64,000 nt of DNA from DATARH01 sp963712835 (GCA_963712835.1 CAVQJJ010000002.1:953032-1017031); one strand, 5' to 3'. Positions 29,601-38,517 are shown, numbered from the stretch's first letter. Notes: generated from the sequence alone by a model not told the origin. Numbers and translations: made by a program.

Positions 29601-30358
29601 TGGTCGGCGGGCACAAGGTCTATCTGCGCACTGGCGAATACGAGGACGGCAAGCTCGCCGAAGTCTTTATCGACATGCACAAAGAAGGCTCCGCCTTCCG
29701 CTCGCTGATGAACAATTTCGCCATCGCGATCTCGCTCGGCCTGCAATATGGCGTGCCGCTCGAGGAGTTCGTCGAGGCCTTCACCTTCACCCGCTTCGAG
29801 CCGGCGGGTATGGTCGAGGGCAATGAGGTCATCAAAATGGCGACCTCGATCCTCGACTACATTTTCCGCGAGCTGGCGGTCTCCTATCTCGGCCGCAACG
29901 ACCTCGCCCATGTCGAACCGGCCGATCTGATGCCCGATACGATCGGCAAGGGGATCGTCGCCGAGTCATCGCCGAACCTGCGCGAGATCGACGACGAGGA
30001 ACAGGCAAAGGTCGGCGCGGAAGTCGCGGCGATCGTGCAGAAGGTCGCCAGCCAAGGCTATGTGCGCAACAAGCTGACCGTGCTGCACGGCGGCAAACGC
30101 AACGGTCTGGCCGGGGCCGCGCGCGGCGACGCCCCCGCCGCTGACATGTCGCTTTTCGCCGCCGGTTCGCTCGCGATCGAGACTGACACGATCGAGATCG
30201 CCGCGCTCGCGCTCGACTCGCGTGTCGAGAAAATCCGTGAGGCGCGCATGAAGGGCTACGAGGGCGACAGCTGCGGCGAATGCGGCAACTTCACCCTGGT
30301 GCGCAACGGCACCTGTCTCAAATGCGACACCTGCGGCTCGACCAGCGGGTGCAGCTAA
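26656..30358 (+). pseudogene. nrdJ: Vitamin B12-dependent ribonucleotide reductase NrdJ, full length but with a +1 frameshift near 27770
   Basis: Two frames together give about 1233 residues, the usual length of the long alphaproteobacterial NrdJ. The first (26656-27792) ends ...VQRVIQFARQGYE and the second carries on with IDFRTYDTDWDSDSYLTVAGQNSNN to 30358. The shift sits on GAGTTC (27769-27774). With GAGTC the protein reads RQGYESIDFRTY. Motifs include ACFIQSVADDLV, NPCSEYMFLDD, ISKTINMP and a C-terminal CGECG...CLKCDTCGSTSGCS tail. It converts ribonucleotides to deoxyribonucleotides with adenosylcobalamin. The gene is essential-looking, so the break is more likely an error than decay. Confidence 0.88.
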
Positions 30359-30582
30359 TGCTCGGCCCTATTGAGATCAAAATAACGGTCAAAAAGTGGT
30401 CGACTGAGGAGGCTCTCGGTGAGATAGCAACTTTAGAGCAGGTGCATGCAGCCGCTACGGAACCTCCGCGCGACATGAAACTGGATGAGATTGCGCAGAT
30501 CGAAACCGAGATCGCCGAACTCAAGCGGTGCGTAGAAATTGAGAAGAATAAAATAGCCAAATTGGAGCTTCTGAACTGCTGA
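30358..30582 (+). CDS. Small hypothetical coiled-coil protein, 74 aa
   Basis: The ATG at 30358 overlaps the nrdJ stop (TAATG), so it could be translated by reinitiation. GC is clearly lower than in nrdJ. The last 35 residues (LDEIAQIETEIAELKRCVEIEKNKIAKLELL) form a heptad-like helix suited to a coiled coil. No family recognised. It may be acquired DNA together with the mazEF pair downstream. Confidence 0.45.
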   Translation: MLGPIEIKITVKKWSTEEALGEIATLEQVHAAATEPPRDMKLDEIAQIETEIAELKRCVEIEKNKIAKLELLNC

Positions 30583-30588
30583 TCTCAA

Positions 30589-30613
30589 CTTGCGCCTTGC
30601 GCCTTGCGCCTTG
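30589..30613 (+). repeat. Tandem 7-bp repeat (CTTGCGC, 3.6 copies)
   Basis: CTTGCGC is repeated at 30589, 30596 and 30603, then CTTG at 30610. It lies between the small coiled-coil gene and the mazEF operator, right upstream of the palindrome. It could be a slippage product or extra protein-binding sites. Confidence 0.8.
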
Positions 30614-30618
30614 TTAGT

Positions 30619-30648
30619 CATAGCGATATTAATATCCACATCGCTATG
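30619..30648 (+). promoter_or_regulatory. Nested palindromic operator of the mazEF pair
   Basis: CATAGCGAT (30619-30627) and ATCGCTATG (30640-30648) form a perfect 9-bp inverted repeat around a 12-bp centre. Within it lies a second perfect 12-bp palindrome, GATATTAATATC (30625-30636). The site is AT-rich in GC-rich surroundings and ends 13 bp before the antitoxin ATG. This placement fits autoregulation by the ribbon-helix-helix antitoxin or the toxin-antitoxin complex. Confidence 0.7.
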
Positions 30649-30661
30649 AAGGGGGGCTGCC

Positions 30662-30928
30662 ATGGGGACGCAGCAGCTTCTGTTACATCTGCCGGACGAA
30701 CTGGTGCGCCGGTTGAAGCGCGCGGTGCCTGCGCGCAGCCGCAGCAAATTCATCCAAGATCTGCTCGAACAGGCCTTGCCGCCTGACGGCGTCGGCGAGG
30801 ACGACCCGCTTTATCTCGCGGCGCTGGACGTCGAGAACGACGAAGTGCTGGCCGCCGAGCTGGGCGGCTGGGACGCCGCGCTCGGCGATGGCGGCGCGGC
30901 CCCTTCCATCGCCGAGCGGAGCGGGTGA
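30662..30928 (+). CDS. MazE-like ribbon-helix-helix antitoxin
   Basis: An 88-residue protein with an N-terminal RHH pattern, TQQLLLHLPDELVRRLKRAVPARSRSKFIQDLLEQAL, and an acidic tail likely to bind the toxin. A GGGGGG ribosome site lies 7 bp upstream. The stop overlaps the GTG of the toxin gene by 4 bp. It probably neutralises MazF and represses the pair from the palindrome upstream. Confidence 0.82.
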   Translation: MGTQQLLLHLPDELVRRLKRAVPARSRSKFIQDLLEQALPPDGVGEDDPLYLAALDVENDEVLAAELGGWDAALGDGGAAPSIAERSG

Positions 30929-31278
30929 TGGCGGCCTCGGCCCCGAGCGGCGAGTCAGTACGCCGCGGCGACATCTGGTGGGTCGATTTCGACACCGTCG
31001 ACAGCGGTGAGGTGCGGCCGATGCGACAGGCCGTCGTCATGACTGCCGACGCGTTGAACCGAGCGCGGCGCACAGTCGTCGTCGTGCCGCTCGCGAATGG
31101 CGCACAGCCTCGTCCGCCGATCGTCGTCGCCACGCCATCGGCCGGTCAGGACCGCGTCGCGGTCTGCGATCAGGCGCGGGCGGTCGACAAGGCTCGGCTA
31201 ACCCGTACCGCCGGGCAACTTTCTCCCGCGGACCTCAAGACGGTCGAGGATGGGCTGCGCCGCATCCTTGAGCTGTAA
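30925..31278 (+). CDS. mazF: MazF/PemK-type mRNA interferase toxin
   Basis: A 117-residue (GTG) or 116-residue (ATG 30928) toxin. It has the family's opening RRGDIWWVDFDTVDSGEVRPMRQAVVM, the central TVVVVPLANG and the ending VCDQARAVDKARL...GQLSPADLKTVEDGLRRILEL. The conserved arginine of the RxGDIWxV motif and the (S/T)-containing basic segment of the active site are present. It would cut mRNA at short sequences. Intact, unlike the VapC copy at 14 kb. Confidence 0.87.
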   Translation: MMAASAPSGESVRRGDIWWVDFDTVDSGEVRPMRQAVVMTADALNRARRTVVVVPLANGAQPRPPIVVATPSAGQDRVAVCDQARAVDKARLTRTAGQLSPADLKTVEDGLRRILEL

Positions 31279-31399
31279 TACACTCGGCAAGCCGGAACTA
31301 GGGGTGAATCTGTTTTCGCCGCTCGGCGAAGGACGCACTGGCGGCGGCGCGGCCTAAGTTCTAGGTTAGCGCGCAGCAGCGTTGTCTCCGGAGGGTGCG

Positions 31400-32350
31400 A
31401 TGCAATACGGCTTTGGCGCGCCGGTCAGCGGCCCGCTTTCGGGCGCGAAGGATCTTGCCCGCATCACGCGGGAGGGCGAGGCGATCGGCTACGATTACTG
31501 CACGCTGTCCGATCACGTCGTAATTCCCCGCGAGTTGGAGGCCAAATATCCCTACTCCGACACTGGCGAGTTCCCCGGCCGCGCCGGCGGCGACCGCCAC
31601 GAGCAGCTGACCGCGGTCGCGTTTGTCGCTGCCAAGACCTCGAAATTACGCCTCGTGACCTCGGTCATGGTCGTGCCGCACCGACCGGCGGTGCTGACCG
31701 CGAAAATCCTCGCGACGATCGATAACCTATCCGAGGGCCGCCTCACGCTCGGCGTGGGCGCCGGATGGTGCCGCGAGGAATTCGAGGCGATCGGCACCGA
31801 CCCGTTCGACGAGCGCGGCGCCGTCACGGACGAATATCTGCTTGCGTGCCGCGAGCTGTGGACCCAGGAAAATCCGAGCTTTAACGGCAAGTATGTAAAG
31901 TTCTCCAACATCTTCTTCGAACCGCGCCCGGTGCAGAAGCGCGTGCCGATCTGGGTCGGCGGCGAAAGCGGCCCTGCGCTGCGCCGCACCGCGAAATTGG
32001 GCGACGGCTGGTACCCGATCGGCACCAACCCGGCCTTCCGCCTGGATACGCTGGAGCGCTTCAAGGGCGGTATCGAGCGGCTGCACCGCGCCTGCCGCAA
32101 TGCCGGCCGCGACCCGAAGGAGATCGCCCTCGCCTACCGTGTCTCGCAGCGCGGCGCGGCAGTCTCCGAAAAGGCCGACAACGGCGATCGGCGGCTGTTC
32201 GCGGGCAGCAACGACGCGATCGTCGGCGATCTGCGCGCACTGCGCGACCTCGACGTGGTCGCCGTCGATTTCAGCTTTGACGGCGCCAATGCCGGCGAGG
32301 TCATCGCCAATATGAAGCGCTTCCGCGAGGATGTGCTCACCAAGGTGTGA
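31400..32350 (+). CDS. Luciferase-like F420-dependent oxidoreductase
   Basis: From ATG 31400 (316 aa), with GGAGGG just upstream. It is a luciferase-like monooxygenase fold: YGFGAPVSGPLSGAKDLARITREGEAIGYDYCTLSDHVVIP, then RLTLGVGAGWCREEFEAIG and VPIWVGGES. Many enzymes of this type in actinobacteria use F420H2, and the F420 biosynthesis genes that follow support that here. Substrate unknown. It is the first gene of the apparent operon ending with cofGH. Confidence 0.85.
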   Translation: MQYGFGAPVSGPLSGAKDLARITREGEAIGYDYCTLSDHVVIPRELEAKYPYSDTGEFPGRAGGDRHEQLTAVAFVAAKTSKLRLVTSVMVVPHRPAVLTAKILATIDNLSEGRLTLGVGAGWCREEFEAIGTDPFDERGAVTDEYLLACRELWTQENPSFNGKYVKFSNIFFEPRPVQKRVPIWVGGESGPALRRTAKLGDGWYPIGTNPAFRLDTLERFKGGIERLHRACRNAGRDPKEIALAYRVSQRGAAVSEKADNGDRRLFAGSNDAIVGDLRALRDLDVVAVDFSFDGANAGEVIANMKRFREDVLTKV

Positions 32351-32361
32351 GGAGCAGAGCC

Positions 32362-33363
32362 GTGCTGAAGATTGGATACAAGGCGTCGGCGGAGCAGTTC
32401 GGGCCGCGCGAATTGCTGGGGTTTTCGCTGCTGGCCGAGGAGGTCGGCTTCGACTCGGTCTTTGTCAGCGACCATTTCCAGCCATGGAAGCATACCGACG
32501 GGCACGCGCCGAACTCGCTCGCCTGGCTCGGCGCGCTCGGCGCCAGCACCAAGCGCGTCGTCATCGGCACCAGCGTCGCGACACCGACCTTCCGCTACCA
32601 GCCGGCGATCGTCGCCCAGGCGTTCGGCACGATGGGCTGCATGTTTCCCGGCCGCGTCGTACTCGGGGTCGGTACCGGCGAGTCGCTGAACGAGGTGCCG
32701 TCGGCGGGCATCACTTGGCCCGGCGCCAAGGAACGCCGCGACCGGCTGCGCGAGGCGATCCGCCTCATCAATACGCTGTGGACGCAGGACCGCGTCACCT
32801 TCGAGGGCCAGTTCTATAAAACCATCGACGCGACGATTTACGACAAACCGAAGCAGAAGGTGCCGATCTGGGTTGCCGCCTCGGGCCCGCTCGCGGCGCA
32901 GATGGCCGGGCAGATCGCCGAGGGCTTCATTGTCACCAGCGGCAAGAACCCGGCGCTCTACACCGAGCTCACCGGCAAGGTCACCGAAGGCCTCTCGAAG
33001 GCTGGGCGCGAGCATGCAAGCCTCGAGAAGATGATCGAGGTCAAGGTATCGTTTGACACCGACGCGCAGCAGGCGAAGGAGCTGACGCGCCATTGGGCGG
33101 CGCTGGCGCTGTCGCCCGAGGAAAAGATGGGCGTCGAGGACCCGATCGAGATGGAGAAGCGCGCCGACGCTCTACCTTTGGATCGCGCCGCCAGCCGGTG
33201 GATCGTGTCGAGCGACCCCGACGAGCAGGTCGAGCGCATCCGCCCCTATGTGGAATTGGGCTTCACGCACCTCGTGTTCCACGCCCCCGGCCCCGACCAG
33301 GCGCGGTTTCTGAAGCTCTACGCCGAGCAGGTTGTCCCCCGGCTGCACAAAGCATTCGGCTGA
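32362..33363 (+). CDS. fgd: F420-dependent glucose-6-phosphate dehydrogenase homologue
   Basis: Uses a GTG start at 32362 with GGAG upstream; 333 aa, close to the actinobacterial Fgd1 length. The Fgd pattern is strong: YKASAEQFGPRELL, SDHFQPWKHTDGHAPNSLAWLGA, LGVGTGESLNE, and AASRWIVSSDPDEQVERIRPYV near the end. Fgd oxidises glucose 6-phosphate and makes F420H2 for other enzymes. Sugar specificity cannot be confirmed from the sequence alone. It is 11 bp after the previous gene and 10 bp before cofE. Confidence 0.88.
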   Translation: MLKIGYKASAEQFGPRELLGFSLLAEEVGFDSVFVSDHFQPWKHTDGHAPNSLAWLGALGASTKRVVIGTSVATPTFRYQPAIVAQAFGTMGCMFPGRVVLGVGTGESLNEVPSAGITWPGAKERRDRLREAIRLINTLWTQDRVTFEGQFYKTIDATIYDKPKQKVPIWVAASGPLAAQMAGQIAEGFIVTSGKNPALYTELTGKVTEGLSKAGREHASLEKMIEVKVSFDTDAQQAKELTRHWAALALSPEEKMGVEDPIEMEKRADALPLDRAASRWIVSSDPDEQVERIRPYVELGFTHLVFHAPGPDQARFLKLYAEQVVPRLHKAFG

Positions 33364-33373
33364 CGGATTTCCA

Positions 33374-34141
33374 ATGGCGCAACGGCTGGAGATCATCGGG
33401 TTGCCGGGCGTGCCTATGGTGCAGCCCGGCGACGACCTCGCCGCCCTCGCGGTTTCGGCGCTGGTCGACGCCGCGATCGCGCCCGAGCCGGGCGATGTGC
33501 TGGTCGTCGCGCAAAAGATCGTCTCCAAGGCCGAGAACCGGTTTGTCGACGTCACCACCGTCACTCCGTCCGCGGCGGCGAAGAAGCTCGCCGAGGAGAC
33601 CGGGAAGGATGCGCGGTTCTGCGAAGTAGTGCTGTCGGAGTCGAAGCGCATCGTACGCCATCGCACGAACCTCATCATCGCCGAGCACCGGCGCGGCTGG
33701 GTCATGGCGAATGCCGGCATCGACCATTCGAACGTCGCGCCGGGCGACGGGCATGAGCGCGTGCTGTTGCTGCCGGTCGATCCGGACGCCTCGGCGCGGG
33801 CGCTGCGCGAGGAGCTTGTCGCATCCTATGGCGTGCCGATCGCGGTCGTCATCAGCGACAGTTTCGGCCGGCCGTTTCGCCGCGGCACGGTCGGCATCGC
33901 ATTAGGTTCGGCCGGCCTGCCGGCGATCATCGATTGGCGCGGTTATCCCGATCTGTTCGGCCGAGCGCTCGAGGTGACCGAAACCGGCTTTGCCGATGAG
34001 ATCGCCGCCGCTGCGTCGCTCGTCATGGGCCAAGCGAACGAGGCGATGCCGATGGTGCTGGTGCGCGGCCTCTCTTGGACCGCGCCCGAGGCGGACGGCA
34101 CCGCATTGGTGCGCCCGCCGGAGCACGATCTGTTCCGATGA
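33374..34141 (+). CDS. cofE: Coenzyme F420-0:L-glutamate ligase
   Basis: A 255-residue CofE that attaches gamma-linked glutamates to F420-0. It shows the family core VVAQKIVSKAENRFVDVTTV, RGWVMANAGIDHSNVAPG and VVISDSFGRPFRRGTVGIALGSAGLPAI. The actinobacterial FbiB has an extra C-terminal FMN domain (dehydro-F420-0 reductase); this protein ends after the ligase domain, so that reductase would have to be encoded elsewhere. The stop TGA is directly followed by the cofD ATG. Confidence 0.92.
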   Translation: MAQRLEIIGLPGVPMVQPGDDLAALAVSALVDAAIAPEPGDVLVVAQKIVSKAENRFVDVTTVTPSAAAKKLAEETGKDARFCEVVLSESKRIVRHRTNLIIAEHRRGWVMANAGIDHSNVAPGDGHERVLLLPVDPDASARALREELVASYGVPIAVVISDSFGRPFRRGTVGIALGSAGLPAIIDWRGYPDLFGRALEVTETGFADEIAAAASLVMGQANEAMPMVLVRGLSWTAPEADGTALVRPPEHDLFR

Positions 34142-35098
34142 ATGCCAATGGCTTTTAACGATGGCCCGGTTCTGGCGTTGTCGGGCGGTGTCGGCGGCGC
34201 CAAACTGGCGCTTGGCCTCTACCGCATCTTGGCGCCCGATACGCTGACGATCGTCGCCAATACCGGCGACGATTTCGAGCATTTGGGCCTCACGATCTGC
34301 CCCGATCTCGACACGCTGCTCTACACGCTGTCGGGCGAGGCAAACCCCGAGCTTGGCTGGGGACGGCGCGGCGAGACCTGGACATTTATGGCGGCGCTGG
34401 AAAAGCTCGGCGGCGAGACCTGGTTCCGGCTCGGCGACGGCGATCTCGCCACCCATATCGAGCGCACCCGCCGGCTTGCCGCGGGCGAGAGCCTGTCTGC
34501 CATCATGGACGATTTCCGCTGGCGACTTGGCATCGCCGCGCGGATTTTGCCGGCGAGCGACGACAAGGTGCGCACCCGGCTCGACACCGATCGCGGTTGG
34601 CTCGATTTCCAGGATTATTTCGTGCGGATGCGCTGCGAGCCAGTCGTGCGCCGGCTCGAATTCGCCGGCAGTGAGAGCGCGCGACCACACCCCGGCTTCC
34701 TCGCGGCGCTCGCCGATTCAAACCTGCGAGCGGTGGTGATCTGCCCGTCCAACCCATTCATCAGCATCGACCCGATCCTCGCCGTGCCGGGCGTGCGTGA
34801 GGCGCTGCGGGCGTGCCCGGCGCCGGTCGTCGCGGTATCGCCGATCATCGGCGGCAAGGCGGTCAAGGGCCCCACCGCCAAAATGATGAAAGAGCTGGGC
34901 CTGCCGGTCGACACTGCAGCGGTCGCCCGGCATTACCGCGATTTCACCGATATCTATATCGCCGACGAGGCGGACCGCGACGCCATTGCGGGCCTCGATC
35001 TCCCGGTCGAACACGCGCCGACACTCATGGTGACGCTGAAAGATCGCGAAAGCCTGGCCCGCATCGTCGTCGCCGCGGCGGATCGGACGCGGCGATGA
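34142..35098 (+). CDS. cofD: Phospho-lactate (or analogue) FO transferase
   Basis: A 318-residue CofD/FbiA-type enzyme that joins the guanylated phospho-acid to FO, making F420-0 (or its dehydro form). Recognised from VLALSGGVGGAKLALGL, NTGDDFEHLGLTICPDLDTLLYTLSG, and PVVAVSPIIGGKAVKGPTAKMMKELG. It starts directly after the cofE stop (a second ATG lies 6 bp on) and its end overlaps cofC by 4 bp. These fused boundaries point to tight co-translation. Confidence 0.93.
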   Translation: MPMAFNDGPVLALSGGVGGAKLALGLYRILAPDTLTIVANTGDDFEHLGLTICPDLDTLLYTLSGEANPELGWGRRGETWTFMAALEKLGGETWFRLGDGDLATHIERTRRLAAGESLSAIMDDFRWRLGIAARILPASDDKVRTRLDTDRGWLDFQDYFVRMRCEPVVRRLEFAGSESARPHPGFLAALADSNLRAVVICPSNPFISIDPILAVPGVREALRACPAPVVAVSPIIGGKAVKGPTAKMMKELGLPVDTAAVARHYRDFTDIYIADEADRDAIAGLDLPVEHAPTLMVTLKDRESLARIVVAAADRTRR

Positions 35099-35760
35099 GC
35101 GATCCCGGCGAGGTCTGGGCGATCATCCCGGTCAAGGAAACCGTCGGCGCCAAGCAGCGTCTCGCGCCAGTGCTGTCGGCTCCACTGCGCCAAGCGCTGG
35201 CGCTGGCGATGGTCGAAGATGTGCTGGAGGCCGTCGCCGGGGTCAAGGGGCTGGGCGGCGCGATCCTTGTCACCGCCGATGCTCAGGCGGGAATTCTTGC
35301 CCGCCGCTACGGCATGCAAACCCTGGCCGATGGTGCACACGATGGCCATACCGGCGCGGTCAACGCCGGCGCGCGCCACCTCGTCGCGCACGGCCGTAAG
35401 ACGCTGCTGACTCTGCCGGGCGACCTGCCGCTCGTCATTGCGGCCGAGATCGAGCAGCTCATCGCCGCGCATCGGGCCGCCCCGTCCTTCACGATCGCCC
35501 CGGCGCATGACGATCTCGGTTCGAATGCGATCCTGATGTCGCCGCCGCAAGCGGTCCCGTTGCGCTTTGGCGAAAACAGCTTTTTCCCGCACCTCGCGGC
35601 GGCACGCGCCCAGGGCATCGAGCCATGTGTTTTACGCCTGCCGGGGATCGCCTTCGATATCGACAATCCGCAAGACCTCCACCATTTTGCACGGTTAAAG
35701 TCGAAAACCCGTGCAGCTACGCTTATTGCTGAGCACGCCAACGAGATGGGGGTGGAGTGA
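35095..35760 (+). CDS. cofC: Phospho-lactate (or phosphoenolpyruvate/3-phosphoglycerate) guanylyltransferase
   Basis: From ATG 35095 the product is 221 aa. It has the nucleotidyltransferase opening VWAIIPVKETVGAKQRLAPVL, LLTLPGDLPLV with a metal-binding aspartate, and PSFTIAPAHDDLGSNAIL. CofC activates the acid that becomes the side-chain link in F420. Which acid it prefers (2-phospholactate, PEP or 3-phosphoglycerate) decides the chemical form of F420 and cannot be read by eye. It overlaps cofD and cofGH by 4 bp on each side. Confidence 0.9.
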   Translation: MSDPGEVWAIIPVKETVGAKQRLAPVLSAPLRQALALAMVEDVLEAVAGVKGLGGAILVTADAQAGILARRYGMQTLADGAHDGHTGAVNAGARHLVAHGRKTLLTLPGDLPLVIAAEIEQLIAAHRAAPSFTIAPAHDDLGSNAILMSPPQAVPLRFGENSFFPHLAAARAQGIEPCVLRLPGIAFDIDNPQDLHHFARLKSKTRAATLIAEHANEMGVE

Positions 35761-38180
35761 CGGACTTCTTCACGGCGATCCTCGACCGCGCCGAAGCCGG
35801 CGAGGGGCTCCCCGAGGCCGACGCTCTCGCGCTCGCCGAATGCGAGGAACTGCCCGCCTTGATGCGGGTCGCGACCGGCCTGCGCGACGCAGGGCATGGC
35901 AACCTTGTCTCCTACTCGCGCAAAGTGTTCATCCCGCTGACGCAGCTTTGCCGCGACGTCTGCCATTACTGCACCTTCGCGCACCCGCCGCGGCGCGGCG
36001 AGCGGGCCTACCTCACGCGCGACGAGGTGCTGGCGATCGCCCGCGCCGGCGCAAAAGCCGGCTGCAAAGAGGCGCTGTTCACACTGGGCGACAAGCCGGA
36101 GCTGCGTTACCGCGCGGCGCGCGACGAGCTTGCGGCGCTCGGCCATGACAGCACCCTCGCCTATCTTGCCGAGATGGCGGCGATGGTATTCAAGGAAACC
36201 GGGCTGCTACCGCATCTCAACCCTGGCCTGATGACTCGCGATGATCTTGGCGCGCTGCGCAAGGTCTCGGTCTCGCAAGGCATCATGCTGGAGAGCGCGA
36301 GCGAGCGGCTATCGCAAAAGGGCGGCCCGCATTTCGGCTCGCCCGACAAGCTCCCGGCGCGGCGTCTTGCGACGATCGAAGCAGCCGGCGAGGCGGCGGT
36401 GCCCTTCACCAGCGGCATCCTCATCGGCATTGGCGAAACGCGCCGCGAGCGGATCGAGGCGATGCTGGCGCTGCGCGAGCTGCACGAGCGCCACGGCCAC
36501 ATTCAGGAAATCATCGTCCAGAATTTCCGCGCCAAGCCCGACACGAAAATGGCTGCCGCGCCCGATCCTGATCAGGCCGAGCACCTGTGGACGATCGCCA
36601 TCGCGCGGCTGATCTTTGGTGCGGCGATGAACCTGCAAGCGCCGCCCAACCTGATGCCCGATGCACTGGAGGCGATGATCGGTGCCGGCATCAACGATTG
36701 GGGCGGTGTCTCGCCGGTGACACCCGATCACGTGAACCCCGAAGCGCCATGGCCCGCGCTGGACCTGCTCGCAGTACGGACGGCCAAGGCCGGCAAGCTC
36801 CTGGTCGAGCGGCTGGCGGTTTACCCGGAATACGCGTTGCATCCGGCCAAATGGCTCGATCCCGCGCTGCGCACGGCGACCTTGCGGCGTATTGACGGAC
36901 AAGGCCTGGCGCGCACCGAGAATTGGAGTCCGGGCGCGGACGACCAGACGCCTACCGCCGCAAGCGGAGCGCTCGTCCCTGCCCTCACCGCCGCGGTCCA
37001 GCCGATCCTCGATCGCGCAACGGCCGGGGAGACCTTGAGCGAGCGCGAGATCGTCGCGTTGTTCGAGGCGCGCGGCGATGCGTTCGACGCGGTATGCGAA
37101 GCCGCCGACCGGCTACGCCGCGATGTCAATGGCGAGACGGTCAGCTACGTTGTTACTCGCAACATCAACTACACCAATATCTGCTATTTCCGCTGCCAGT
37201 TCTGCGCGTTCTCGAAGGGCAAGCTCAGTGAGAATCTACGCGGCCGACCCTACGATCTTGATTGGAGCGAGATCGTCCGGCGCTGCGAAGAAGCCTGGGG
37301 CCGTGGCGCGACCGAAGTCTGCCTGCAGGGCGGCATTCACCCGGAATATACCGGCGCGACCTATCTCGGCATCTGCCGGGCGATCAAGCAGGCGCTGCCG
37401 CGGATGCATATCCACGCCTTCTCGCCGCTCGAAATCTGGCAGGGCGCAAAGACCCTGGGCCGCACCCTCCCCGATTTCCTCGCTGAGCTAAAGGAGGCAG
37501 GGCTCAGCTCCCTGCCCGGCACCGCCGCGGAAATCCTCGATGACGAGGTGCGTGCCGTCATCTGCCCCGACAAGATCAAGACGGCCGAGTGGCTCGAGGT
37601 GATGGAAGCGGCGCACCGGGTCGGCCTGCGCGCGACGGTCACGATCATGTTCGGCCATGTCGACCGCTACGAGCACTGGGCGCGGCATTTGTTGCGCGTG
37701 CGGGCGCTGCAGGAGCGCACCGGCGGATTCACCGAGTTCGTGCCGCTGCCCTTCGTGCCGATGGAAGCGCCGATGTATTTGAAGGGCGCCGCGCGGCTCG
37801 GGCCCACGTTTCGTGAGGCGGTGCTGATGCACGCGATCGCCCGCCTTGCGCTCAACCCGGTGATCACGAACATCCAGGCGTCATGGGTGAAGCTCGGCCC
37901 CGCCGGGATCGCGGCCTGCCTGAATGCAGGGGTCAACGACCTCGGCGGCACGCTGATGAACGAAAGCATCTCGCGCGCCGCCGGCGCCAGTTTCGGTCAG
38001 GAAATGCCGCCTGAGGATATGGAGACGCTGATCCGCTCGCTCGATCGTACACCGCGCCTGCGCACGACACTTTATGGCGACGCGCCGGACGATCGGCGCA
38101 TCGCCTCGTTCGGCGCCGCGCCGCTGCTGGAACCGATCAACACGCCCGCGCGCAAATACGAGCGCACAGCGGCGGAGTAG
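35757..38180 (+). CDS. fbiC: Bifunctional FO synthase, CofG-CofH fusion
   Basis: An 807-residue protein with two radical SAM halves. The N-terminal CofG-type iron-sulfur site is Cys65-x3-Cys69-x2-Cys72 (CRDVCHYC). The C-terminal CofH-type site is Cys476-x3-Cys480-x2-Cys483 (CYFRCQFC). Together they make the deazaflavin FO from tyrosine and a pyrimidine. Fusion is the rule in actinobacteria and in bacteria that have acquired F420, while archaea use two proteins. It uses a GTG start overlapping cofC. Confidence 0.95.
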   Translation: MTDFFTAILDRAEAGEGLPEADALALAECEELPALMRVATGLRDAGHGNLVSYSRKVFIPLTQLCRDVCHYCTFAHPPRRGERAYLTRDEVLAIARAGAKAGCKEALFTLGDKPELRYRAARDELAALGHDSTLAYLAEMAAMVFKETGLLPHLNPGLMTRDDLGALRKVSVSQGIMLESASERLSQKGGPHFGSPDKLPARRLATIEAAGEAAVPFTSGILIGIGETRRERIEAMLALRELHERHGHIQEIIVQNFRAKPDTKMAAAPDPDQAEHLWTIAIARLIFGAAMNLQAPPNLMPDALEAMIGAGINDWGGVSPVTPDHVNPEAPWPALDLLAVRTAKAGKLLVERLAVYPEYALHPAKWLDPALRTATLRRIDGQGLARTENWSPGADDQTPTAASGALVPALTAAVQPILDRATAGETLSEREIVALFEARGDAFDAVCEAADRLRRDVNGETVSYVVTRNINYTNICYFRCQFCAFSKGKLSENLRGRPYDLDWSEIVRRCEEAWGRGATEVCLQGGIHPEYTGATYLGICRAIKQALPRMHIHAFSPLEIWQGAKTLGRTLPDFLAELKEAGLSSLPGTAAEILDDEVRAVICPDKIKTAEWLEVMEAAHRVGLRATVTIMFGHVDRYEHWARHLLRVRALQERTGGFTEFVPLPFVPMEAPMYLKGAARLGPTFREAVLMHAIARLALNPVITNIQASWVKLGPAGIAACLNAGVNDLGGTLMNESISRAAGASFGQEMPPEDMETLIRSLDRTPRLRTTLYGDAPDDRRIASFGAAPLLEPINTPARKYERTAAE

Positions 38181-38468
38181 CTATTTCAGCAAGGCGCGGG
38201 CGATCTCTTCCCACTCGCTGTCGAGCGACGCGGTGGACGGCGTCTTGCCGGCCCGCTTGTACCAGCCGCCGGCATTGTGCAGATCGCCCTCAACTCGGTG
38301 CAGATAAGCATGCGCCCAGGCACCGTTCTCGTCGGCATCGGCCTGCGCGCAGCGATGCGCTTTATGCCAGTCGCCCTTGGCCTGCCACCACAGCGCGTGC
38401 AGCGCGCCGTTGGTCCCAGCCGGTGGCGACGCGCCCATCAGCGATGATTTAAAGCCCTCGAATTCCAT
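38181..38468 (-). CDS. Conserved hypothetical protein, 95 aa
   Basis: From ATG 38468, with GGAGG upstream. The sequence (FKSSLMGASPP, then ALHALWWQAKGDWHKAHRCAQ and AWAHAYLHRVEGDLHNAGGWYKRAG) looks like two or three short helical repeats, TPR-like in spacing. Soluble, no catalytic motif. It is convergent with cofGH, with no intervening bases, and follows the DAO oxidoreductase gene on the same strand. Confidence 0.72.
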   Translation of the reverse strand: MEFEGFKSSLMGASPPAGTNGALHALWWQAKGDWHKAHRCAQADADENGAWAHAYLHRVEGDLHNAGGWYKRAGKTPSTASLDSEWEEIARALLK

Positions 38469-38517
38469 CGTGCCCTCCGCAGGATTCTGTGGCGCGATGA
38501 TAGCGGCGCCTGCGCAG

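Noticed and set aside
31315..31330. Hairpin TTCGCC-GCTC-GGCGAA after mazF as a terminator
   Set aside because: The stem is only 6 bp and no T-run follows in either direction; the T's lie before it on the plus strand.
34954..35592. 212-codon minus frame over cofD/cofC
   Set aside because: Antisense of confidently assigned genes, no motif.
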